Shown here: piece after piece, positions 1 to 8,469 of the stretch | Position numbering within the stretch: position 1 is the first letter of the stretch | Layout: each line of letters begins with the position of its first letter | Assembly (NCBI GenBank): GCA_934098665.1 | Contig: CAKOOO010000003.1 | Coordinates: forward strand, 41,327 to 105,326 | Direction of reading: 5' to 3' | Source: an uncultured Bacilli bacterium | GTDB lineage: Bacteria > Bacillota_I > Bacilli_A > RF39 > UBA660 | Length of the DNA stretch: 64,000 bases | Notes under the pieces: model-generated | Databases searched by the model: none | The model's input: only the letters and a program-made list of their open reading frames with translations | What the model was told of the DNA's origin: nothing | Position numbers and translations under genes: made by a program

Positions 1-199
1 CTAATTCTTCCTTACTTTTAAAACCATATAATGAGTTTTCATCCTCTCTAATTTGATTATATAAATAAACTTTATAATTATTATCTATTTCATAAGAATA
101 TGGATTAGCCACAAAAATTTGATATCCTATATTATTACTTTCTAATGCAATAAAATTACTTTCTTGTTCTGTAACCTTTCCAATTATATAACGATACAT
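1..199 (-). CDS. ruvA: Holliday junction DNA helicase subunit RuvA, N-terminal part (runs off window)
   Basis: The first 66 codons begin MYRYIIGKV and contain the NIGYQIFV and LYGF motifs of the RuvA OB-fold domain I. This domain binds the four-way junction and recruits the RuvB motor for branch migration in recombinational repair. The ATG at 199 is preceded by AGGAGGT at good spacing. The helix-hairpin-helix and RuvB-binding domains lie beyond the left edge, so intactness cannot be judged. A clear sigma-A promoter lies just upstream. Confidence 0.9.
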   Translation of the reverse strand, partial: MYRYIIGKVTEQESNFIALESNNIGYQIFVANPYSYEIDNNYKVYLYNQIREDENSLYGFKSKEEL

Positions 200-233
200 A
201 TTTACCTCCTATTTAATTATACCACACATTAAA

Positions 234-262
234 ATTGTACCATATACCTTAATGCAATTCAA
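234..262 (-). promoter_or_regulatory. Sigma-A promoter of ruvA
   Basis: On the minus strand TTGAAT (257-262) and TACAAT (234-239) are separated by exactly 17 bases, followed by a short leader with AGGAGGT before the ruvA ATG. Confidence 0.65.
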
Positions 263-284
263 GAATATTTGTTCGTAATAATTA

Positions 285-320
285 TAAAAAAATAAGTGTT
301 AAAAACATGCATTAACACTT
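285..320 (-). terminator. Rho-independent terminator of the PfkB-SIS gene
   Basis: Minus-strand stem AAGTGTTAA / TTAACACTT is followed by a T-rich run, directly downstream of the stop codon of the kinase-isomerase gene. Confidence 0.8.
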
Positions 321-324
321 ACTC

Positions 325-2283
325 TTAAAGGCTTCCTTTATAAAAATAAATTTTCATTGCTTTATCTGAATACTTTGGTTTTGAAACATCTATATCTAGC
401 ACTTTACCTATTTGGTATATTATAAATTGAGATGCTATTAATAAATCGAATTCGGCAAAAATATCATCATATCTGCTTTCAATTATAATAGTATTTTCAT
501 CTAAATATTTAATTAATTCTTCCTCATATTTTGAGGTAGTCTTTTGTTTAAAATATATACCACACTTATTATCCATATTTTCGTAGTTAATAAATCTTCC
601 ATGAGAAAAATTTTTCTTTTCATGAATAATAGCATTAAATATTCCAGATTCAATTATTTTACTTTCCAAATCATAGCTTGCACAATTTGCATAATCACCA
701 CGAAATATATTAATAATTTTATTATGATTTTTAACATTATTTATAAAATCAATATTTACTAATTTTTCTATTTTTTTACTCCAATAATCTATAGAATTTT
801 CAATAAAATCATTTAAGTCAATATTATCACTATTTTTTTGTAAATAATATTTCATAAAAAGTGAGGCTGGAGCAAGAGCACCTTCGAAAGATAAAAATCC
901 CCTTTCCTTACCTTTATTTGAGGAAGTTCTATAACAAATTATATTATCTTTTACAATTTCTGTTTTCTTTATAATATTTTGAAGTTGTCCTTTAGTAATA
1001 ATATAAATATTTTTCTTATCAAAATCATTTACACTTTTTATTACATCATTAGTAGTTCCCGAATACGAAAATAAAAAAGTTTTATTTATATTAGCATTAT
1101 TTCTATATAAAACATCTCTTGGATATAAAGCATAAGTGTTTGACCCAAATAAATTATTTATAATTTTCGAAGCAAACATTGCTCCTGCAAAAGAACCACC
1201 AGTTCCAATAAATAAATAATTATCATTAACATTAAAATCTATATCTAATAATTTATTATAAGCTGGTGAATTTACACTATTAATAACTCGTTTTTCTAAA
1301 TTATTTATATTAATATTACACCTTTTTATTCTTTTTCTTTCAGTATAATTAAAATTTTCACACACACAGCACTTATCTATTTTACGAACTTTATAAAGTG
1401 AATTTAAATGTCCTCTTGCACCAACTTTAGAAACAACTTTACTTGTAAGTTTATTAGAATTTATAAACCACTTTTCAAATAAATTTTCATTACACTCAAA
1501 ATTATTTTTAATATAATCAGCTACTATACTTGCTATAAAAGCATCTCCAGCTCCATTTGCATCAACAACATTTTCTTTATTTTTTAAAGCAAATTTATAT
1601 TCTTTGTCGTTATAAACAAAAACCGCTCCATTTTCTCCACGAGTTATAGTCATTAATTTTGGTTTTAATAAATTATATAGTTCAATATTATTTTTAAGTT
1701 TTAATTTATTAATTAAAAATTTTGTTACCCTTTCATTAAAATTTATTATGTCAAACTTATTTAAAAATTTATTTACAATTTCTCTTTTTGTTAATTTCTC
1801 AAATTCAAAATATTGACCTATATCAATTATTTTTTTATTATCTACATTATTTATGATTTTAATATTTTTTTCATTTAAATTATCAAAAACTAATATATCA
1901 TCACTTTGTATGTTATTAATTATTTCATTAGGATCAATTAAACTTTCTTCATACCATCTTTTTTCATTACATATTGGGCATCTTTTTTTTGATATAAAAT
2001 TTATTTTGCCATTTTCCATAAAATATGAAACATTAAAACATCTTGTATGAATATTATTTAATATTTTAATATTAGCTATATCAACGTTTAATTTTTGTAA
2101 GCTTAAAATAGCCATTTTTCCTTGCTCATCATCTGCACATACTCCATAAACTGTGGTTAATAATCCACTTTTTGCTAGATTTGCAATAATATTATGGCAA
2201 CTCATTCCACCATTAACTCCTAAAAGTTTTCCGTCTTTACAATAATAATCTAAAACTAAATCACCAATACTTACTACTCTCAT
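325..2283 (-). CDS. Two-domain protein: PfkB-family sugar kinase fused to a SIS phosphosugar-binding domain
   Basis: Residues about 1-285 form a PfkB/ribokinase-type kinase: N-terminal VSIGDLVLDYY, GGMSCHNIIANLAKSG, and the C-terminal DANGAGDAF signature near residue 243 that carries the catalytic Asp. Residues about 345-480 look like a SIS domain, with FIGTGGSFAGAMFASK and LFSYSGTTNDVI in the phosphosugar-binding loops. Two cysteine pairs (CPIC near 102 and CCVC near 306) could bind a metal. Both domains act on sugars, so the protein may phosphorylate and then isomerise or sense the product, but the substrate is unknown. At 652 residues it is about twice the length of a lone kinase. It is a single-gene unit with its own terminator. 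Confidence 0.8.
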   Translation of the reverse strand: MRVVSIGDLVLDYYCKDGKLLGVNGGMSCHNIIANLAKSGLLTTVYGVCADDEQGKMAILSLQKLNVDIANIKILNNIHTRCFNVSYFMENGKINFISKKRCPICNEKRWYEESLIDPNEIINNIQSDDILVFDNLNEKNIKIINNVDNKKIIDIGQYFEFEKLTKREIVNKFLNKFDIINFNERVTKFLINKLKLKNNIELYNLLKPKLMTITRGENGAVFVYNDKEYKFALKNKENVVDANGAGDAFIASIVADYIKNNFECNENLFEKWFINSNKLTSKVVSKVGARGHLNSLYKVRKIDKCCVCENFNYTERKRIKRCNININNLEKRVINSVNSPAYNKLLDIDFNVNDNYLFIGTGGSFAGAMFASKIINNLFGSNTYALYPRDVLYRNNANINKTFLFSYSGTTNDVIKSVNDFDKKNIYIITKGQLQNIIKKTEIVKDNIICYRTSSNKGKERGFLSFEGALAPASLFMKYYLQKNSDNIDLNDFIENSIDYWSKKIEKLVNIDFINNVKNHNKIINIFRGDYANCASYDLESKIIESGIFNAIIHEKKNFSHGRFINYENMDNKCGIYFKQKTTSKYEEELIKYLDENTIIIESRYDDIFAEFDLLIASQFIIYQIGKVLDIDVSKPKYSDKAMKIYFYKGSL

Positions 2284-2388
2284 TTAAATCTCCTTTTATA
2301 TTTTCGTCACTTTTATTTAATATGATTTTAGCATATAGTAATATCTATTTCAACATTTTGTTTCATATATTATGTAAGCCAAATTTCA

Positions 2389-2417
2389 TTGACTTTTCCC
2401 AGTATTTATGGTAAAGT
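2389..2417 (+). promoter_or_regulatory. Promoter of rpmB
   Basis: TTGACT (2389-2394), a 17-base spacer, then TAAAGT (2412-2417), about 30 bases ahead of the rpmB ATG. The -35 is strong and the -10 is imperfect. Confidence 0.6.
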
Positions 2418-2448
2418 TTAAAAGTAATGAAAAAAGGAGGAAACAATA

Positions 2449-2616
2449 ATGGCTACTAAAATAACTAATAAAAAACCTTTATCAGGAAATAATAGATCTC
2501 ATGCACTTAATGCTACAAAAAGAGTTCAAAAACCTAATCTTCAAAAGAAAGTTATTAATGGAGAAAAAGTTATTATTTCTGCAAGAGAAGCAAGAACAAT
2601 TAATAAACAAAAATAG
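2449..2616 (+). CDS. rpmB: Large-subunit ribosomal protein bL28
   Basis: A 55-codon frame reads [19 protein letters not shown], then [14 protein letters not shown] and ends [11 protein letters not shown]. The LSGNN-SHA-N-TKR-PNLQ pattern is diagnostic of L28. The usual N-terminal cysteine (CxxT/C) of zinc-binding L28 is absent, so this is the C-minus, zinc-independent form. The ribosome-binding site is AAAAGGAGG at 2432-2440. It is monocistronic, with its own promoter and terminator, and convergent with khpA. An overlapping open frame at 2501-2689 is a shadow of this gene. Confidence 0.93.
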   Translation: MATKITNKKPLSGNNRSHALNATKRVQKPNLQKKVINGEKVIISAREARTINKQK

Positions 2617-2639
2617 TCACTTAAAAGTGATTTTTTTTT
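2617..2639 (+). terminator. Rho-independent terminator of rpmB
   Basis: TCACTT AA AAGTGA followed by nine T residues, starting one base after the stop codon. Confidence 0.85.
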
Positions 2640-2641
2640 AT

Positions 2642-2669
2642 AAAAAAAACGCTTTTAGCGCTTTTAAAA
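2642..2669 (-). terminator. Terminator of the rpsP-khpA operon
   Basis: On the minus strand AAAGCGC, a short A-rich loop and GCGTTTT form a stem followed by a T run. It overlaps the last codons of khpA and abuts the convergent rpmB terminator. Confidence 0.7.
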
Positions 2670-2909
2670 TGAATCAATATTTACTTTAACTTTAGGCATT
2701 TTATTTAAAAAAGCATAAGCTTGAACTATAGTTCTAATACTTGTAGCCATTTTTCCACCTTTACCAATAACTGCTCCGAAATCATCATGATGAACAATTA
2801 TTTCAAGTATTGGGTCTTCACCTTCAGTTTCAAACATTTCAACTTTTACCATATCTGGATTTTTAACTATACTTTTAATTAAAAATGAAGTATATTCTTT
2901 TATATCCAT
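2664..2909 (-). CDS. khpA: KH-domain RNA-binding protein KhpA
   Basis: This 81-residue protein is a single type II KH domain with the GxxG loop in AVIGKGGKMATSIRTIV (residues about 45-61). KhpA pairs with KhpB (Jag/EloR) and affects cell elongation and small-RNA handling in Bacillota. It follows rpsP by two bases, the standard rpsP-khpA arrangement, so the two are co-transcribed from the promoter ahead of rpsP. Confidence 0.92.
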   Translation of the reverse strand: MDIKEYTSFLIKSIVKNPDMVKVEMFETEGEDPILEIIVHHDDFGAVIGKGGKMATSIRTIVQAYAFLNKMPKVKVNIDSF

Positions 2910-2911
2910 AA

Positions 2912-3205
2912 TTAATCCTTTTTAACACTTTTCTTTGAAGAATTTTTACTTTCAGCAAATTTTTTCATAATACCTTGATTAGAAAGTATACTTCTTACTG
3001 TATCAGTAGGTATTGCTCCTTTTGAAAGCCATGATAATGCTTTTTCTTCATCAACAGTAACAACTTCTTTACCTTTAATTGGATTATATGTTCCAACTGT
3101 TTCAATAAATCTTCCATCTCTTGGACTACGAGAATCTGCTGCTACAATACGATAAAATGGTTTTTGTTTTGAACCCATTCTTTTTAATCTTAATTTAACT
3201 GCCAT
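2912..3205 (-). CDS. rpsP: Small-subunit ribosomal protein bS16
   Basis: [21 protein letters not shown] and [18 protein letters not shown] are the signature of S16, which helps assemble the 30S body. A frame starting five codons earlier (3220) exists, but the sequence between is the Shine-Dalgarno AAAGGAG, so the ATG at 3205 is the real start. The protein has about 97 residues, slightly longer than average because of a lysine-rich tail. It shares an operon with khpA. Confidence 0.95.
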   Translation of the reverse strand: MAVKLRLKRMGSKQKPFYRIVAADSRSPRDGRFIETVGTYNPIKGKEVVTVDEEKALSWLSKGAIPTDTVRSILSNQGIMKKFAESKNSSKKSVKKD

Positions 3206-3230
3206 AATTACTCCTTTCAATTACATTATT

Positions 3231-3259
3231 ACTATAGCACAGCAAAAGTATACTGTCAA
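3231..3259 (-). promoter_or_regulatory. Strong sigma-A promoter of rpsP-khpA
   Basis: TTGACA (3254-3259) and TATAGT (3231-3236) with a 17-base spacer on the minus strand, 26 bases upstream of the rpsP start. Confidence 0.85.
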
Positions 3260-3275
3260 CCTTTTTTTGTTGACA
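3254..3275. promoter_or_regulatory. Inverted repeat overlapping the rpsP -35 box, possible operator
   Basis: TGTCAAC (3254-3260) and GTTGACA (3269-3275) form a perfect 7-bp inverted repeat with an 8-base A/T spacer. One arm contains the -35 hexamer. It lacks a following T run, so it is not a terminator. Confidence 0.4.
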
Positions 3276-3280
3276 CTATA

Positions 3281-3300
3281 AAAAAAGCCTTATAGGCTTA
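3281..3300 (-). terminator. Terminator of cotE
   Basis: Minus-strand AAGCC TATA GGCTT followed by seven T residues. The hairpin starts within the cotE stop codon. Confidence 0.8.
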
Positions 3301-3837
3301 CTTTTTATCTAAATAATCATCATCAAGTTCATCTACATTTATGTTAAGTTCATCATTATTTTCCTCATCATAAACTTCTTCATAATCATCAAAATTATCT
3401 TCAACTTGAATTTTTACGGTTGCATTACCTATTACCTCGATACCAAGTTCTTTTTCAATTTTTAGGGAAACTAAATCATCATTAATTTTGACATCAGTAA
3501 CTGTAGGTTGTTTTAAAGCATTAACAATAATTTCACTATTACTATCAAGTTTACTGCTTTCCTTTATAGGAACATTTATAGCATCAGTATATGTAAATTT
3601 TCTACTACATACAGCGGTTTTTGTATCATTATCATATGAATACCATACATTTACATCAAATGAGCCAGATACATTAACTTTACCTAAATTATTAACTCCC
3701 CTGAAAGAATGATTAATAACCCAGCATCCTAAAATAGTATTAGGTTTTTCATCACACTGAACTTCATAATTACTAACAATTTTCTTTTTACATTTACCGA
3801 TTATTGCTTTTGTAACTATTTCTTTAAAGTTAGACAT
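3298..3837 (-). CDS. cotE: Outer spore coat morphogenetic protein CotE
   Basis: The protein begins MSNFKEIVTKAIIGKCKK and contains ILGCWVINHSF, GSFDVNVWYSYDNDTKTAV and an acidic tail rich in Asp/Glu, matching CotE in order and length (179 versus about 181 residues). CotE forms the layer on the forespore that recruits the outer coat. The acidic C-terminus, known to mediate interactions with other coat proteins, is present. It is a single gene with its own terminator, upstream of the Tad operon. Its presence implies that the host makes endospores with a layered coat. Confidence 0.9.
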   Translation of the reverse strand: MSNFKEIVTKAIIGKCKKKIVSNYEVQCDEKPNTILGCWVINHSFRGVNNLGKVNVSGSFDVNVWYSYDNDTKTAVCSRKFTYTDAINVPIKESSKLDSNSEIIVNALKQPTVTDVKINDDLVSLKIEKELGIEVIGNATVKIQVEDNFDDYEEVYDEENNDELNINVDELDDDYLDKK

Positions 3838-3886
3838 CTTATCACCTTCCTACTTTAATTTATGCGTAGTATAGGCAAAAGTTGCT

Positions 3887-3913
3887 AAAAAAAATAGAGT
3901 TAACCTCTATTTT
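3887..3913 (-). terminator. Terminator of the Tad-like operon
   Basis: Minus-strand AAATAGAG GTTAA CTCTATTT followed by T residues. It overlaps the end of the last operon gene. Confidence 0.85.
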
Positions 3914-4608
3914 AAAAAGTAATTAATTAATACTGGACCAATTATCAAAATAAGCATAAGTGGTAAGAAAAGAAGTACTGAAACAATTGATATTTTCATA
4001 GGCATTTTGTTAATGCTTGATTTGATATCTAAAATTCTTTTATCTGTTAAATAATTAATTTGATTAGCAAGTGCACCTTCAATACTATTACCAAATTCAT
4101 TAGCTTCTATTATATTAAGTATTACATTACAAACACTTTTTGATGGAATCTTTTTCATTAAATCCTGAAGACCCTCAGTTAAAGATTTTCCATAAGAAAC
4201 TTCCTTAAGCATTTTTTTAAATTCACTACTTATTGAACTATCTATGCTATTACATGTAATTGTTAAACAAAGTTTTAAATTTTTTTCACTTTGAATAGTA
4301 AGTGATAATACTTCGAAAAAGAATATTGAATCACTTTCAAGCTTATTTGCCCTTTTTTTAATTTTAATATCTACGAAAATATATTCATAACAAATATAAA
4401 ATAATGTAGCTATTAATGGTGCTAAAAAATATCCAGAATTAAATATAAATAATACAAAAATAAATATTAATACTGTAAATATAATTCTAAAAGTTAAAAA
4501 TGCATTAATATTATTTTTACTATCATAAGATAAATACATAAATTTATTTTCTAAATTTTTTATAGAATTTGTAGAATAAAAACTTTTATAAAAATCATTT
4601 ACTTTCAT
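3907..4608 (-). CDS. Tad-type secretion inner-membrane protein TadC-like (T2SS GspF domain)
   Basis: At 233 residues, this has two hydrophobic segments near residues 42-80, a cytoplasmic helical block (FFEVLSLTIQSEKNLKLCL, FKKMLKEVSYGKSL, ANEFGNSIEGAL) typical of the GspF fold, and a C-terminal membrane anchor. TadB and TadC together form the membrane platform above the assembly ATPase. It overlaps the TadB-like gene by four bases and is last in the operon. Confidence 0.8.
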   Translation of the reverse strand: MKVNDFYKSFYSTNSIKNLENKFMYLSYDSKNNINAFLTFRIIFTVLIFIFVLFIFNSGYFLAPLIATLFYICYEYIFVDIKIKKRANKLESDSIFFFEVLSLTIQSEKNLKLCLTITCNSIDSSISSEFKKMLKEVSYGKSLTEGLQDLMKKIPSKSVCNVILNIIEANEFGNSIEGALANQINYLTDKRILDIKSSINKMPMKISIVSVLLFLPLMLILIIGPVLINYFLK

Positions 4609-5615
4609 ATTTTTTCCACCTTTGTTATCTTTTTAATGATTATTACATATAAAATATAAATTATAACCATAAGTAAATCTAATATAATGCCTATCTTTGT
4701 GGTTAATAGTGGTGCAAAATAGTTTGGATTTAAGGAATATATTACTAAAATAAATATAAATGGGATAAAAATAAGTATTCTATAAAGCATTTTACTTGAA
4801 CTTGTAAGTGAATTAAGTTCATTTTTAATTTTTAATTTATCATAAAAATGTTTTTCTATCATATTAAATACAGATATTATATTACCACCAGTCTTATTTA
4901 AAAGTGTAAGTGATGATGTAATATATTTAATTTCTTCAACTTTAACTCTATCATAAAATCTTTCAAATACATTAGTAAGTTCAAGTCCATAATTTAAATC
5001 TTTTGATATAATTTCAAACTCATCTTTTATAGGACTTGATAAAGAAGTTTTAACTATATTTATTGCTTCCCATATATTTTTTCCACTTTTAAAAGCACTA
5101 TTCATAATAACAATTGCCTGTAAAAGACCACTTTCTATTGTATTACGCTTTTGTTTATAAATAATTATTAAAATAATATCTATCATAAAAAATGAAGCAA
5201 AAGCAATTATTATAAGTAAAAACATATTTATATTTATTTTCTTTAAACATGACATTAATATATATAAAAATGAAATAAAAAACATATAAAGTATTTTTAG
5301 GGAAATATAATCAATAGATTTTAAATTATTTTTTTTATTATATATCAAATATTTATCAAGTCTTTTTGAATAATTTACTAAAATAACACTTTTTGATATA
5401 AATTTAGATATTTTTTTGATAAGTTTTAAAAATACTAATGCAAATTTATCAATAACGCTTTTTGAGGCTAAATTATTATTTTTTATATAATATTTTTGGA
5501 CTCTATTTTTAAATTTAATTGCAAAGAAAAAACGCACAAATAAAACCGCTAATAAAATAAATATTACGCTTAAAATTAAAATAGTTAAAAGCTGAATTAT
5601 TTGTAATTTTTCCAT
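4605..5615 (-). CDS. Tad-type secretion inner-membrane protein TadB-like (T2SS GspF domain)
   Basis: This 336-residue protein has an N-terminal membrane segment, paired segments near residues 105-150, a GspF cytoplasmic domain (LLQAIVIMNSAFKSGKNIWEAI, LLNKTGGNIISVFNMIEKH) and two C-terminal membrane segments. The LNKTGGNI stretch is the usual TadB/TadC core motif. It lies between the CpaF ATPase and TadC, as in tight-adherence loci. Confidence 0.82.
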   Translation of the reverse strand: MEKLQIIQLLTILILSVIFILLAVLFVRFFFAIKFKNRVQKYYIKNNNLASKSVIDKFALVFLKLIKKISKFISKSVILVNYSKRLDKYLIYNKKNNLKSIDYISLKILYMFFISFLYILMSCLKKININMFLLIIIAFASFFMIDIILIIIYKQKRNTIESGLLQAIVIMNSAFKSGKNIWEAINIVKTSLSSPIKDEFEIISKDLNYGLELTNVFERFYDRVKVEEIKYITSSLTLLNKTGGNIISVFNMIEKHFYDKLKIKNELNSLTSSSKMLYRILIFIPFIFILVIYSLNPNYFAPLLTTKIGIILDLLMVIIYILYVIIIKKITKVEKI

Positions 5616-5627
5616 TTTTTCTCCTTT

Positions 5628-6953
5628 CTATTTTTTAAAAATATTTGCTATTTCGCTAAAACCATAACTTTCAAGTCTTTTTAAACATTTAGGCATTTTT
5701 TTAGTTTGATTAAATAAACCATTTACTTCACCAGTACTTGTTATACCCTCTTGAGTAAAAGTAAATATATCATTTAAAATTATTTCATCATTTTTAAAAT
5801 CTACAACCTCGGAAATGCCACTTACTTTTCTTTTACCATCAGAAAGTCTTTCAATATTTATAACAATATTTATAGCATTATATATATATTCTCTTACTGC
5901 TTTTACAGGAATATCAATATTAGCCATTAAAACCATTGTTTCAAGTCTATGAAGAGCATCTAAATTGCCATTAGCATGAAGTGTTGTTAAACTTCCCTCA
6001 TGACCAGTATTCATCGCTTGAAGCATATCAAATGCTTCCCCACCTCTTACTTCACCAATTATAATTCTATCAGGTCTCATACGAAGAGAATTTCTAACTA
6101 AATCTCTAATAGTTATTTCACCGGTTTTTTCATAGTTTGTAGTTTTTGTTTCAAGGGTTATTACATGTGGTTGTGTAAGATTTAACTCTGCGGCATCCTC
6201 AATAGTAATAATTCTTTCTTTTTCAGGAATAAAACCACTTAAAATATTTAAAAGAGTTGTTTTACCTGAACCTGTACCGCCACATACTAAAATATTAAGT
6301 TTTGATTTAACACAAGCCTCTAGGAAAGTTGCCATATCTGATGTAAGTGAACCAATTCTAACAAGTTCTGATGCATTTGAAATATTTGCTTTAAATTTTC
6401 TAATTGTTATAACTGGCCCTTTTGTTGAAAGCGGTGGAATAACTGCATTTACCCTTGAACCATCTTTAAGTCTAGAATCTACCATTGGACTTGAGGAGTC
6501 AATAGTTCTTCCCATAGGTTCAATAAGTTTTTGAATAGTTCTTATAATATGAGCATCGTTTATAAATGAAACAGTTTCATCTTTAATTAAATTACCATCA
6601 ATTTCAATATAAATTTCATTTGGTGAATTTACCATTATTTCCGTAATATTTTCATCTTTTAATAAATCAGTTAAAGGACCATAACCATTAATTTCATTTT
6701 CAATTAAATTATATAGATAACTTCTTTGAAGTGTCGTTAAATCAATTCCTTCGGTTGCTTTATCAATTTCAACGTTAATAAAACTATCTATATTATCATC
6801 ATTTTTTAAGTTTAAATCAATAATATTTTCAACAATTTTAGTTCTTAAACTATCAAGTAAATCTTTATTTTCAAAAACATCATAATCATTAAATATATTT
6901 TCATCATTAATCTTTTCAAAAGAAAAAACATCTTTTAAACTACTCATTTTCAT
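5628..6953 (-). CDS. CpaF/TadA-family secretion ATPase
   Basis: A 441-residue hexameric ATPase of the CpaF family. It has an N-terminal helical region, YGPLTDLLKDENITEIMVN, a Walker A loop in ILVCGGTGSGKTTLLNIL (near residue 222), Asp and His boxes around RMRPDRIIIGEVRGGEAFDML, and TGHEGSLTTLHANG. It would power pilus or pseudopilus assembly through TadB/TadC. It overlaps the upstream TadZ-like gene by 14 bases, indicating translational coupling. Confidence 0.93.
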   Translation of the reverse strand: MKMSSLKDVFSFEKINDENIFNDYDVFENKDLLDSLRTKIVENIIDLNLKNDDNIDSFINVEIDKATEGIDLTTLQRSYLYNLIENEINGYGPLTDLLKDENITEIMVNSPNEIYIEIDGNLIKDETVSFINDAHIIRTIQKLIEPMGRTIDSSSPMVDSRLKDGSRVNAVIPPLSTKGPVITIRKFKANISNASELVRIGSLTSDMATFLEACVKSKLNILVCGGTGSGKTTLLNILSGFIPEKERIITIEDAAELNLTQPHVITLETKTTNYEKTGEITIRDLVRNSLRMRPDRIIIGEVRGGEAFDMLQAMNTGHEGSLTTLHANGNLDALHRLETMVLMANIDIPVKAVREYIYNAINIVINIERLSDGKRKVSGISEVVDFKNDEIILNDIFTFTQEGITSTGEVNGLFNQTKKMPKCLKRLESYGFSEIANIFKK

Positions 6954-7701
6954 CCTCCATATACTTTAATAAAGAGTCAAATACTTTATAAGTTTTTGGA
7001 TAATTTTTAGAAAACTTTTTATCAAGTGTAATAATTTTCCCATCAAAAATATAACTATCAATATTTTTTATAAAAAACTTACTATCTAAATGATAATCTA
7101 TATTATATCCAAGCATCTTTTTTATATCATATAAACTAAAATAATTTTTATATGGATTAATACTTTCATTTAATAAAATTTTATAGTTTTTCTTATCAGC
7201 ACTATCAAATATAGTAAGTAAATTATGCATATTTTTAATATTAACTAAATCATTATTCATAATAAATAAGTTTAAATCTACACTATCAAGTACTTCAACA
7301 TTATTTTCATTTAAAACGCTCATTGTATCTATAATTAAATAATCATAATAAAAAATAGACTTTTCAATTATTAAATCAATAAGTTTGCTATTTACCTTCG
7401 AAGCACTTCTTGGATCTTTTGCACTAGGTAAAAAATAAATGTTATCATTATATTTAGTTACATAATTATCTAAACTTATACTTTTATTATCAACATAATC
7501 ACTAACAAAATTTAAAAGTGTCTTTGTATAATCTTTATTTAAATAAAGTCCTATACTTCCAAAATATAAATCATAATCCACAATTAAAACTTTTTTTCCT
7601 TGCATAGCAAAAAATCCCGCGATATTTATTGCAGTTAAACTTTTTCCAGTCCCTCCTTTAGAGGAAAATAAACAAATACTTTTTCCCTTACCTTTAATCA
7701 T
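6940..7701 (-). CDS. TadZ/CpaE-like MinD-family ATPase
   Basis: The 253 residues start with a deviant Walker A, CLFSSKGGTGKSLTAINIAG, carrying the signature second lysine of the ParA/MinD class. LIVDYDLYFGSIGLYL and YDYLIIDT provide switch and Walker B regions. In Tad loci such proteins localise the secretion machine at the pole. The receiver-like N-terminal domain of Caulobacter CpaE is absent, so this is the short form. It sits between the TadE-like genes and CpaF. Confidence 0.85.
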   Translation of the reverse strand: MIKGKGKSICLFSSKGGTGKSLTAINIAGFFAMQGKKVLIVDYDLYFGSIGLYLNKDYTKTLLNFVSDYVDNKSISLDNYVTKYNDNIYFLPSAKDPRSASKVNSKLIDLIIEKSIFYYDYLIIDTMSVLNENNVEVLDSVDLNLFIMNNDLVNIKNMHNLLTIFDSADKKNYKILLNESINPYKNYFSLYDIKKMLGYNIDYHLDSKFFIKNIDSYIFDGKIITLDKKFSKNYPKTYKVFDSLLKYMEDENE

Positions 7702-7702
7702 A

Positions 7703-8068
7703 CTAATCCTTTTGATAAACTATCTTATCATCCTTTAAAACCCCTTTGATACTAACATCAATTATTCTTTCTTTTCTATTTAGAATTTTTTTCATTAAAC
7801 TATTAATATGAGCTTTAAATTTTAAACCAAAGCCATCATCATTTGAAATAGTTAAATCACTTATCTTGATATCATTATCATTAAACATCTTTATTATACC
7901 ATTTTTATCTTCACTTGCAAAGTTTTTTGCAATAACTGTTTTCGTAAATGAATATATTTTTCTTTTTTGGTATGCTATATAAATATTATCCATAACTAAA
8001 CTTAATAAAATTACAAGTACTGGTAATATAATTATAAATAGTACTAACGCTTGGCCATTTTTATTCAT
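7703..8068 (-). CDS. TadE/TadG-like pseudopilin or minor pilin
   Basis: The N-terminus NKNGQALVLFIIILPVLVILL is a class of type IV prepilin-like signal: a short basic leader, then a hydrophobic helix with an early acidic or polar position. The remaining 90 residues are polar and exported. The family provides minor pilins of tight-adherence systems. It overlaps the next TadE-like gene by four bases. Confidence 0.78.
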   Translation of the reverse strand: MNKNGQALVLFIIILPVLVILLSLVMDNIYIAYQKRKIYSFTKTVIAKNFASEDKNGIIKMFNDNDIKISDLTISNDDGFGLKFKAHINSLMKKILNRKERIIDVSIKGVLKDDKIVYQKD

Positions 8069-8358
8069 AATTTTCTTTCCACACTTACTTTATAATTATT
8101 TCCTAAAAATGGAGTTAACAAAGGTGAATATATTATAATTTTCTTACTTACTGTATAATTATTTTCGTTTTTTATTATATCTACATCATTATTTTCATAA
8201 TCATCATTAATTATAACTTCTTCGATAACACTTTCAAGCATACTTTTTTCATTATATATTCTTACATAATCAAAAACAGATACCATAATCATAACAAATA
8301 CTGGTAATATAATAATAAATTCAATTAATGCTTGACCCTTTTTATTAATCTTTTTCAT
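8065..8358 (-). CDS. TadE-like pseudopilin, first gene of the Tad operon
   Basis: MKKINKKGQALIEFIIILPVF has the G-Q-x-L-x-E-F motif of TadE/TadF proteins, with the conserved Glu at the fifth position of the processed helix. It has 97 residues. No purine-rich Shine-Dalgarno is visible ahead of its ATG, so it may be translated from a very short or leaderless message. This weakens certainty about the start, although MKKxxKKGQ is typical. Confidence 0.78.
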   Translation of the reverse strand: MKKINKKGQALIEFIIILPVFVMIMVSVFDYVRIYNEKSMLESVIEEVIINDDYENNDVDIIKNENNYTVSKKIIIYSPLLTPFLGNNYKVSVERKL

Positions 8359-8418
8359 ATATTAAGTATAAAATATCTTTGATAATTTTTCTAGTACTAA
8401 TTATATATTTACATGTAC

Positions 8419-8447
8419 TTTACATTTTAGAAAATATATGCTATAAT
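8419..8447 (+). promoter_or_regulatory. Promoter of the 65-residue membrane protein gene
   Basis: TTTACA (8419-8424), 17-base spacer, TATAAT (8442-8447), then a short leader with AAGGGGG before ATG 8470. Confidence 0.75.
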
Positions 8448-8469
8448 TATACTGTTTAAGGGGGATATT

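Noticed and set aside
2501..2689. Plus-strand open frame of 62 codons
   Set aside because: Frame-shifted shadow of rpmB extending through its terminator.
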